A program made the translations under genes and the position numbers. Shown piece by piece: positions 54,175-61,557 of a DNA stretch of 64,000 nt. Each line of letters opens with the position of its first letter. Within the stretch, counting starts at the first letter, position 1. The notes under the pieces were generated by a model, which saw only the letters and a list, made by a program, of their open reading frames with translations, was not told where the DNA came from and ran no database searches. Origin of the DNA: Rhodopirellula europaea 6C (GTDB taxonomy: Bacteria > Planctomycetota > Planctomycetia > Pirellulales > Pirellulaceae). The DNA lies in the NCBI RefSeq assembly GCF_000338295.1, contig NZ_ANMO01000011.1:62001-126000 (forward strand), given 5' to 3'.

Positions 54175-55623
54175 TTAGAAGCCGCCGGGGCTGGTGAATT
54201 CGCGGTAGTCGTCGAATTCGCTGTGATGTTCCGCGGCGCGATTGCTGAATCGAGTGAAGTCGCCTTCCCAGGTCAGCTCGACATCGCCGACCGGACCGTT
54301 CCGTTGTTTGGCGATGATGATTTCGGCTTGTCCAGCGAACTGAGCCTTGTCTTCGCCGCGGTGATAATACTCCTCACGGTGAACAAACATCACAACGTCG
54401 GCATCCTGCTCGATAGCACCCGACTCACGAAGGTGAGACAGCTTCGGACGGTGATCCTTGCCATCTTCCGCTTGCCGGTTGAGCTGAGACAAACACAGCA
54501 GTGGGACTTCCAATTCCCGTGCCATCCCTTTCAAACGACGAGCGATCTTTGCAACCTGCTCCTGCCGAGGGTCACGTGAGTTGTCCGGTTCAATGAGCTG
54601 CAAATAGTCAATCACAATCAGCCCAAGACCGTCTTCTTTCCGCTTGATCCGACGAGCCGCTGCGGCGATTTCGCTGACCGTTCGACTGGGCGAATCATCC
54701 ACGAAAAGCGGAGCTTGGCTGATGTCGTTGGCTTTGGAAACCAAGCGGTCGCGGTCGTCGGAACTGATCGTCCCGTTTCGCAAACGGTGACCGTTCACGC
54801 GAGCCAAACTACAAAGCATCCGGTCAGCCAATTCGATCGCCGACATTTCCAAACTGACGAACAAGACCGGTTCACGTTGAACGATCGCACAATGTTCGGC
54901 GATGTTCATGGCCAGTGCCGTTTTGCCCATCGAAGGACGAGCGGCCAAAATGATCAGCTCACCGTGGTGCAAACCGCCAGTCATTTGGTCAAAGTCCGTC
55001 AGACCGGTTTCCGCACCGCCTTCGACGTAATCATCACGCATCCGTGCTTCCATGCGATCCATCGCTTGGTGCAGCACGTCGCTGATCGCCCAAACCGAGT
55101 TACCCGACCGGCCTTCCATGATCGCGAAAACTTTTTGTTCCGCTTGGGCACACAGTTCCTTCGCGGTACCGGTTTGCTCGTAGGCGTCACGCAGGATCTC
55201 GGTGCCGGATTCGATCAAGCGACGGAACATCGCCTTTTCACGAACGATCTCGCCATAGAAAGCCGCGTGCGCCGCATTGGCAACGCTGCCACCAAGCTGA
55301 GCCAGATATGCAGCCCCGCCGACTTTTTCAAAGTCGCCCGCGGTACGCATCCGAGACACCAGCAACGTAATGTCGATCTTTTCCCCCGAGTCAAACATGT
55401 CTCGAAGGTGGCGATAGATGATCTGGTTGGCTTCGTCGTAGAAGTCATCCGCTTTCAACGACGCGATCTCGTCGCAGATATCGGGCATCAGCAAAACGGA
55501 ACCGATCACGCCCATCTCAGCTTCGCGATCGAACGGTTGCTGCCGAGCAAGGATCTCGCTGGTCGAAGCTTCTTTCTTCTTCTTGCCGCGATGAGGTCCG
55601 TCGAATTTGTTGTCTGCGATCAT
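54175..55623 (-). CDS. dnaB: Replicative DNA helicase DnaB
   Basis: The 482-residue protein has the N-terminal DnaB domain (QQPFDREAEMGVIGSVLLMPDICDEI) and a C-terminal RecA-like motor: Walker A AARPSMGKTALAMN, the VSLEMSAIELADRML block, Walker B LIVIDYLQLIEP, and the DnaB-type LSQLNR and LRESGAIEQDADVV motifs. It unwinds DNA at the replication fork. Length is normal (about 450-480). ATG 55623 is the first codon. The dnaA gene ends 104 bases upstream on the same strand, and dnaB may be transcribed with it. Confidence 0.95.
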   Translation of the reverse strand: MIADNKFDGPHRGKKKKEASTSEILARQQPFDREAEMGVIGSVLLMPDICDEIASLKADDFYDEANQIIYRHLRDMFDSGEKIDITLLVSRMRTAGDFEKVGGAAYLAQLGGSVANAAHAAFYGEIVREKAMFRRLIESGTEILRDAYEQTGTAKELCAQAEQKVFAIMEGRSGNSVWAISDVLHQAMDRMEARMRDDYVEGGAETGLTDFDQMTGGLHHGELIILAARPSMGKTALAMNIAEHCAIVQREPVLFVSLEMSAIELADRMLCSLARVNGHRLRNGTISSDDRDRLVSKANDISQAPLFVDDSPSRTVSEIAAAARRIKRKEDGLGLIVIDYLQLIEPDNSRDPRQEQVAKIARRLKGMARELEVPLLCLSQLNRQAEDGKDHRPKLSHLRESGAIEQDADVVMFVHREEYYHRGEDKAQFAGQAEIIIAKQRNGPVGDVELTWEGDFTRFSNRAAEHHSEFDDYREFTSPGGF

Positions 55624-55726
55624 CCGTGAAGCTGCCGTTGGGGTCGGATGGATGGTTCAAAGAAACGATTCCATTCAATCAGAATGGATGGCGATGAGAA
55701 TGCAAGGCGTTGAGTCATCCGGCGAC

Positions 55727-57463
55727 TCAGCCAACTCGCAAACGTGATTCCACGCGAGCGATGGCGTCTTGCGCCGACATGGCACCGTCGCCGGCGCCGA
55801 TGGGTTTGCCGCTGGACAACCAAGTCTCCACTTTACTGATTGCGGAGATCGCGTTGGAGTGGCTGCGTCGACCAAAATGCTTGGCAATTTCCGTGAACGC
55901 ACTGCCGGTGTGTTGTCGAGCCAAGTACATCGCGAGGGTGCGAGGTTCGCTGACCCGTCTTGTTTGAGCTTTGCCGCGAAGACCGTCGCCTTCAAGTCCG
56001 AATGTTTCGCAGACAGCTTTTTCAATGCTCCGCAGCGTCGGTGCCACCTGGGTACTTCGCAGCAAATCGCCCCCGTAGCGACGAATTTCGTCGATCGTGG
56101 GTTCGCGGCGGAACATTCGCTGGAGCATGCCGATCAGGTTCGCGATTCCGCCGGCCGCGCGAGCGTCGCCGCCAATCAATTCGCTGACTTCTTCCAGCAA
56201 TGTGTTGTCACATCCCAGCACACAGCGGGTCGCCACCATCCGCTGCAACAACTTGAAACGTGTTTCTTGGTCGAGCGCCGCCAGGGGGCAAACCAGCCCC
56301 GATGCCATTCGCCCGGCCACTTCGCCGGTCAATCCGCGAATGTCGCTGGGCGGCAGGTTGGCGGAGAAAACCAGGGGCTTGCCCGCCGATGCCAAGGTTT
56401 CGACGGTGTACAAAGCTTCTCGCAAGGTCGCCGTTTTGGCGGCCAAGAAATGGACGTCATCAATCAACAACGCATCCACGTCACGATATCGACGCCGGAA
56501 GGCGGGCAATCCGGTCGAGCCCACCGACACGACAAAGTCATTGGTGAATTGTTCCGCGGTCAGCAAAACAACGCGACGCATTCGGCGGCGAGTGCGAAAT
56601 TCGTTCGCAAGCGCGGCCAGCAAGTGAGACTTGCCCGTTCCAGTTGGACCGTGCAAGAAAAGCGGTGTGGCAACGGAGGGTGTCGCGACCGCCATCATCG
56701 CCGCGGAGAACGCGAACTCGTTGCAGGGACCGGTGATGAAACTGTCGAGCGTTCGGCCGCCGGTCGGTTGTGATTCGGGAAGCGGTGGAAGTTTGGACTT
56801 CGACGACCGAGGCGTTGAGACGGCGACTTCTTCGTCTTCCAACTCTTCGTCATCGAAGCGTTCCTCGGCTGGCAATTCCGACGCCGCGATTGGGTCGTGT
56901 TCAACGCGACCGCGCGAGCGACCTTTCCCACCGCTAGAGCCACCGGGTTTTTCGCTGCCCGTTGCGGTCGATTGAGCCAGAAGACTGGCGAGACTGTTTG
57001 CTGATCCGCGACGGCCAGTCGATGAGCGTCCACCGGATTGCCGGCCTGCTGTCGCACGAGCGCTGGTTTGACGTGCCGTTGATCGACGGCCACCGCTCTT
57101 CGTTGTCGCTTTCTTTTCAGCAGCAACCTTTGCGGCGCGAGTTCGTTTCTTTGGTGCGGGTTGTTCCGCTTCTTCCACGTCGATGCGATAGCGAGCTCGT
57201 TCACCGCAAGCGATCATTGCCGCGGCGCGCAGTTCGGTCGCAAAGCTGTTGCCCATCCGCTGTGCCGCGAATGGACCGCTGGTGCGGATGACCACCACCA
57301 CGGTTGGCTTGCCATCATCGGGTGAATCGCCGACCTCCAAGTCGAAGCCAACCCCATGGGTGAACCACAACCGGTATCGGTCAGCGCCGATGCGTTGATG
57401 CAAAGCCTCGGCGAACCGCTCAATGGCTTCCTGCGTCTCGATGCTACCTTGCGTCGACGACAT
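55727..57463 (-). CDS. dnaA: Chromosomal replication initiator DnaA, divergent type
   Basis: The 578-residue protein has an N-terminal domain I-like part (AIERFAEALHQRIGADRYRLWF), a long Lys/Arg/Ser/Gly-rich linker (about 115-215), an AAA+ core (Walker A LHGPTGTGKSHLLAA near 271, Walker B ALLIDDVHFLAAK) and a C-terminal domain IV (PRTLAMYLARQHTGSAFTEIAKHFGRRSHSNAISAISKVETWL). The box-reading GGRDHTTV of classical DnaA is GRRSHSNA here. The linker is longer and more basic than usual. ATG 57463 (MSSTQGSIETQEA) gives the family N-terminus. Its promoter lies about 130 bases upstream. Confidence 0.9.
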   Translation of the reverse strand: MSSTQGSIETQEAIERFAEALHQRIGADRYRLWFTHGVGFDLEVGDSPDDGKPTVVVVIRTSGPFAAQRMGNSFATELRAAAMIACGERARYRIDVEEAEQPAPKKRTRAAKVAAEKKATTKSGGRRSTARQTSARATAGRQSGGRSSTGRRGSANSLASLLAQSTATGSEKPGGSSGGKGRSRGRVEHDPIAASELPAEERFDDEELEDEEVAVSTPRSSKSKLPPLPESQPTGGRTLDSFITGPCNEFAFSAAMMAVATPSVATPLFLHGPTGTGKSHLLAALANEFRTRRRMRRVVLLTAEQFTNDFVVSVGSTGLPAFRRRYRDVDALLIDDVHFLAAKTATLREALYTVETLASAGKPLVFSANLPPSDIRGLTGEVAGRMASGLVCPLAALDQETRFKLLQRMVATRCVLGCDNTLLEEVSELIGGDARAAGGIANLIGMLQRMFRREPTIDEIRRYGGDLLRSTQVAPTLRSIEKAVCETFGLEGDGLRGKAQTRRVSEPRTLAMYLARQHTGSAFTEIAKHFGRRSHSNAISAISKVETWLSSGKPIGAGDGAMSAQDAIARVESRLRVG

Positions 57464-57592
57464 ACCGGTTGCGCAGACCTCCCTCATGGATTTTGTTAAC
57501 ACGGGCGACGAATCGGGCGGCCAGCGTGGCTGCGATTCTTCGAAGCGATGAGTGTCGCCGAGTGATGTGCTCCCTCACGACGTTGGGGCAGA

Positions 57593-57619
57593 TTCTAGGT
57601 TTGCTAGCAAACAAGTCAA
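57593..57619 (-). promoter_or_regulatory. Sigma70-like promoter of dnaA
   Basis: On the minus strand TTGACT (-35, 57614..57619) and TAGAAT (-10, 57593..57598) are separated by 16 bases. Each hexamer matches the consensus at five and five of six positions. The expected transcript would start near 57586 and have a leader of about 120 bases before the dnaA ATG. Confidence 0.65.
57599..57612. promoter_or_regulatory. Perfect 14-bp palindrome inside the dnaA promoter spacer
   Basis: GTTTGCTAGCAAAC is a perfect 14-base palindrome filling all but one base at each end of the -35/-10 spacer. A dimeric repressor bound here would block polymerase. It may be an operator for dnaA control. No second copy was seen in the window. 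Confidence 0.5.
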
Positions 57620-57756
57620 ATAGATTGAGTGAAGTTTTGGAGCGTGGAGGCCGACATGGCGAGAGGTCATCCGGCGGGGTCGGGAAATCCCGACTCGTTC
57701 GCGGTCCGAGATCATGACGGAGTCTCTTCAGTGTCGGCAAGGCGAGTTTGGTGACT

Positions 57757-57787
57757 CGTGGAAAATCTGTCGGTAACCTTTTCCACA
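57757..57787. promoter_or_regulatory. DnaA-box-like sites upstream of dnaA
   Basis: TTTTCCACA at 57779..57787 (plus) fits the relaxed TTWTNCACA; TTTTCCACG at 57757..57765 (minus) is one base off. Since the DnaA box-reading residues are altered, these may not be true sites. No origin-like AT-rich repeat was seen beside them. Confidence 0.35.
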
Positions 57788-57938
57788 CAAAACCTTCTTC
57801 AAAATGTCATCCGCGTAAACGACTGCGTGTCAGTCACTTACGAACCACAAACCGTGTTGATAAGAATTTTGGTGCCGAAATCGCCGTTTCGGCACTCCCC
57901 GGGAAGACGCCTCGCCAGCATCCGATAAACTGGTTGTC

Positions 57939-58643
57939 ATGACGAAAGACCTTCCCTTAATGACCGACCTTCCGCGAGCGGAATTGCCTGGCTCGGCATC
58001 GCCAAATCCGGAATCTTTGATCCTGGCTAGCGGCTCCCCGCGACGGGCACAACTGCTCTCCGCGGCCGGATACGAATTCTCGGTTCAACCGGCCGCCGAC
58101 TCCGCCGAGTGTGGAATCTGTAGCCGAGAGACCGCCCCCGAAATGGTGGCACGTCTGGCGTACCGAAAAGCCGCCGATGTGGTCGCACGTATCGACGATG
58201 GTTTGGTGCTGGCCGCCGACACAGTTGCTTCTTGCGTGGGAAACATCCTGGGCAAACCCCACAACCGAGATCACGCCGAAGAAATGCTGCGTTTGCTCAG
58301 CGGACGCAATCACGATGTCTTTACCGGTATCTGTCTTTGGTCACGTCGGCACGAGAAGTTTGTTGTGGATGTCGTTCGAACCCGATTGCAGATGTCGGAA
58401 CTGACGGAGGAGCAACTGAACGAACACCTGGACAGTTTGCGTTGGGAGGGCAAGGCCGGTGCTTTCGGATATCAAGACGGAAACGACTGGTTAAACGTCA
58501 TTGGGAACGATAGTGAAAGCAACGTTGTCGGATTGTCGATGGAACGACTGGCGGAATTGTTGGAAAACTTTGAGCAAAATGCCGAAAAGATAACCACCCC
58601 GACGATCGATTCGATTGAATCATCCGATTCAAGCTGTTCCTAG
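57939..58643 (+). CDS. maf: Maf-family nucleotide pyrophosphatase
   Basis: The 234-residue protein has the Maf motifs LASGSPRRAQLL, VLAADTVA, LGKPHNRDHAEEMLRLLSGRNHDVFTG and EGKAGAFGYQDGNDWLNVI. It hydrolyses non-canonical or methylated NTPs to NMP plus pyrophosphate, and affects septation when overexpressed in other bacteria. The N-terminal ~25 residues before LILASGSPRR and the ~25-residue tail are extras. The start is ATG 57939 (ATG 57960 also possible). It diverges from dnaA. Confidence 0.88.
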   Translation: MTKDLPLMTDLPRAELPGSASPNPESLILASGSPRRAQLLSAAGYEFSVQPAADSAECGICSRETAPEMVARLAYRKAADVVARIDDGLVLAADTVASCVGNILGKPHNRDHAEEMLRLLSGRNHDVFTGICLWSRRHEKFVVDVVRTRLQMSELTEEQLNEHLDSLRWEGKAGAFGYQDGNDWLNVIGNDSESNVVGLSMERLAELLENFEQNAEKITTPTIDSIESSDSSCS

Positions 58644-58783
58644 GTCGGACGACCTCAGCGAGCAGAGGCGGCGAAGGACGGCGTCGACGAATTGAATGTC
58701 CCATTGCCCACCCGATATCCTCGTGCGAACGCCCCAGCGTTGCTGCTGTGCCAGAATTCGCCCTAGCCTGATGGATTTGTTTG

Positions 58784-59797
58784 ATGATTGGATCACTCGT
58801 CCGTTCCAGCCTGACCGGTTGCATCGCTCTGCTCTCTTTGATGTCGCTGGCTTCTTCAGCCAACGCTCAAAACTGGGCGGAGAAAATGTTCACTGAGACC
58901 AACCACGATTTTCGAGTCGTCGGTCGCGGAACCAAGGCGGAATACAAATTCGAGTTTCGCAATCTTTACGAAGAGACTGTCCACGTCCAAGGCGTCCGAA
59001 GCAGTTGTGGTTGCACCACGCCGACCGTTTCCGACGACACCCTGGAAACGCACGAAACCAGTTCCATCGTTGCGACACTGAACACGAGTACCTTCATCGG
59101 TCAAAAGGCCGCGACGGTGACGGTCGTGTTTGACCAACCGTACTACGCCGAAGTTCAACTGAAAGTCAGCGGCTTCATTCGCACCGACGTCACGTTTGAT
59201 CCACCCGAAGTCGATTTTGGTCAGTGCAAGAATGGCGAAGTCAAAGAGAAAGACATCACGATCACGCACCGCGGCAATTCGAGCTGGCGTTTGACCGACG
59301 TCCGCAGCCACTGCGACGACTTTGCGGTCAAGTTGGAACAACCAATCATTCAGCCGAACATGGTTCAGTACAAAATGCGTGTTCGCATGAAAGACACCAT
59401 GGAAGAAGGCGAAATTCGCGAACGATTGACGTTGGTCAGCAACGACGCCAAATTCCCAACCATTGAAATGTCGATCGCGGGAATGATCCGTCCAACGATC
59501 AGCGTTTCTCCCGCCGCCGTCAGCCTGGGCACAACCGAGTCGGGCAAAACGGTCAGCAAACGGTTGTTGGTGCGTGGTGAAGAGGCATTTGAAATCAAAG
59601 AAGTACGATGCCCGGACGATCGCTTCCAGTTTGAAATTCCCGAAGGCAAAAAAAAGCTGCACTTCGTGGAAATGAAATTCACCGGTGGCGATGAACCTGC
59701 CCGCGTCGCTCAACGAATCGAAATCGTGACGGATCTGCCGGGCAACAAGACCGCTGAATGCGTCGCGACGGGTACGGTAAAGCAGCCCGCTCGCTGA
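58784..59797 (+). CDS. Exported DUF1573 protein
   Basis: The 337-residue protein has a signal peptide (MIGSLVRSSLTGCIALLSLMSLASSANA) and DUF1573: HDFRVVGRGTKAEYKFEFRNLYEETVHVQGVRSSCGCTTP with the CGCTTP motif, then two further beta-sandwich domains (about 135-230 and 235-335) of similar type. DUF1573 proteins are envelope proteins with unknown roles, common in Bacteroidetes and planctomycetes. The ATG at 58784 is used; TTG 58781 is directly before it. It lies upstream of the DHPS-related gene by 65 bases, probably independent. Confidence 0.83.
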   Translation: MIGSLVRSSLTGCIALLSLMSLASSANAQNWAEKMFTETNHDFRVVGRGTKAEYKFEFRNLYEETVHVQGVRSSCGCTTPTVSDDTLETHETSSIVATLNTSTFIGQKAATVTVVFDQPYYAEVQLKVSGFIRTDVTFDPPEVDFGQCKNGEVKEKDITITHRGNSSWRLTDVRSHCDDFAVKLEQPIIQPNMVQYKMRVRMKDTMEEGEIRERLTLVSNDAKFPTIEMSIAGMIRPTISVSPAAVSLGTTESGKTVSKRLLVRGEEAFEIKEVRCPDDRFQFEIPEGKKKLHFVEMKFTGGDEPARVAQRIEIVTDLPGNKTAECVATGTVKQPAR

Positions 59798-59862
59798 TCT
59801 CGCACCGACGGGATCGATTCTGTTGATTTGGGGCGAACGCCCTTCGCCCACATCGCTACCGC

Positions 59863-61344
59863 ATGCCTTCTTCGCCTCCCAAGCTGACCGCCGACTCGCA
59901 CGTTCATTTCTTGACCGGGCGATTGGCGGAAGCTGCCGTGAGCGAAGAGGCAAATCGCATCGCAAAGACGTTTGGTTGCGAGCACAGCGTCGGCGTGGTT
60001 CCGATCACCGTGGCAGCATTGATCACGCCCAAGTGGCTGTCGCGTCACTGGGAAATCCCCGATTGCGCCACCCACGTGATCCTGCCTGGATTTCTGGAGG
60101 ACAACCTGGAAGCGGCCGGCGATTTGGCAGCTCCATTGCTCAGGCTGATCCAGCAGACTTCTGCTGAAGTGTTGTGTGGTCCGAAAGATTGCCGAGACCT
60201 GCATGCGTGGACGACCGGTCGTCAAGAAGCCGTCGACTTGTCGGCTCACTCGATCGAGATCATTGCTGAGATCAATCACGCCCCGCGATTGTCGATCGAA
60301 GAGGTCGTGCGAATCGCGAATCAATTGCGTGAACAGGGAGCAGATCGAATCGACGTGGGATGTGATCCTTCGCGTCGTTGCCAAACGATCGGAAACTACG
60401 TTTCGGCTCTCGTCGACTCCGGCCACACCGTCAGCATCGACACGTTTGATGGCGAAGAAGCTGGCGATGCAATTCGCGCGGGTGCCACGTTGGTGCTGTC
60501 CGTCAACTCATCCAACCGCGAGGCGGCGCGTCACTGGGGATGCGAAGTGGTCGCGATTCCCGATGTGCCAGACGATTTGTCCAGCCTCGATGAAACGATC
60601 GACTTTCTCTCACAACACAATGTTCCCTTTCGAGTCGATCCGATTCTTGAGCCCATCGGATCGGGCTTCACCAACAGCCTGCTCCGCTACGCTGAGGTTC
60701 GGCGGCGGTATCCCGACATTGAAATGATGATGGGAATCGGCAACCTGACTGAATTGACCGATGTCGATTCGGCGGGCGTTAATTTTTTGCTGCTCGGAAT
60801 CTGCCAAGAGCTGTCCGTCCGAAGTGTCTTGACCACGCAAGTCATCAACTGGGCGAAATCGTCGGTCGCGGAATGCGAAATCGCTCGACGATTGGTCTAC
60901 CACGCGGTTTCGCGAGGCGTGCCGCCCAAACGGCTGTCCGATCAACTCGTCACTCTTCGCGATCCGAAACTGCGACCACATTCGGACGCGGCACTCGCGG
61001 CGCTCGCCGACGGCGTTAAAGACAACAATTACCGTTTGATCGCTCAGAATGACACAATCCATTTGATCAGTGCCGGTTTGCACCTGGTCGGCAAAGACCC
61101 GTTTGAGTTGTTCGCTGAATTGATGCGGCAACCGCAATCGGACAACGTCGACGCATCGCACGCGTTTTATTTGGGTTATGAAATGGCGAAAGCCAACATC
61201 GCACTGACGCTGAGCAAACAATACGAACAAGACCAAGCGTTGCACTGGGGGCACCTCACGGTGGAGGAAGATTCGCACCGGATCGAGCGAACCAGTCGGC
61301 ATGCACGCAGTCCGCAAAAACCAGACGATCCGTCCAATTCCTGA
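59863..61344 (+). CDS. Dihydropteroate-synthase-related protein (tetrahydromethanopterin-type C1 pathway)
   Basis: The 493-residue protein resembles the DHPS-related family of archaea and methylotrophs (TIGR00284/DUF6513): N-terminal FLTGRLAEAAV...VVPITVAALITPKWL, a central TIM barrel with IIAEINHAPRLSIEEVVRIANQLREQGADRIDVGCDP, TVSIDTFD and DPILEPIGSGFTNSLLRYAEVRRRYPDIEMMMGIGNLTELTDVDSAGVN. The family belongs to the tetrahydromethanopterin cofactor pathway, which planctomycetes use for formaldehyde oxidation. It acts in the cytosol; the exact step is not shown. ATG 59863 is used. No other gene of the pathway is in the window. Confidence 0.82.
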   Translation: MPSSPPKLTADSHVHFLTGRLAEAAVSEEANRIAKTFGCEHSVGVVPITVAALITPKWLSRHWEIPDCATHVILPGFLEDNLEAAGDLAAPLLRLIQQTSAEVLCGPKDCRDLHAWTTGRQEAVDLSAHSIEIIAEINHAPRLSIEEVVRIANQLREQGADRIDVGCDPSRRCQTIGNYVSALVDSGHTVSIDTFDGEEAGDAIRAGATLVLSVNSSNREAARHWGCEVVAIPDVPDDLSSLDETIDFLSQHNVPFRVDPILEPIGSGFTNSLLRYAEVRRRYPDIEMMMGIGNLTELTDVDSAGVNFLLLGICQELSVRSVLTTQVINWAKSSVAECEIARRLVYHAVSRGVPPKRLSDQLVTLRDPKLRPHSDAALAALADGVKDNNYRLIAQNDTIHLISAGLHLVGKDPFELFAELMRQPQSDNVDASHAFYLGYEMAKANIALTLSKQYEQDQALHWGHLTVEEDSHRIERTSRHARSPQKPDDPSNS

Positions 61345-61557
61345 CCTGGCCTCGGTCAATCGATTCCGCCGGCCGCCGCACCTGTGTTCGGTTTGACGTC
61401 GTCGTAAAGGATTCAATCGCTGCAGCACGCACGGTTGAACGGCGACCGGACACTCCAAACGTTTTAACATTTCGTCAAGACGGTCTTGTCCTTCGTAGCA
61501 ATCGGGTAAAACCTAACCAGAGATGTCCTTCTTGGTTCTTTTGGTTCGGTTGCCCAC

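Noticed and set aside
57503-57938. Chromosome replication origin in the dnaA-maf gap
   Set aside because: Only one to two degenerate DnaA-box-like sites and no AT-rich repeat; the altered DnaA signature makes box matching unreliable.
58856-59965. 369-codon minus-strand open frame over the DUF1573 gene
   Set aside because: Antisense to a protein with a signal peptide and DUF1573 motif, and no ribosome site or domain on its own.
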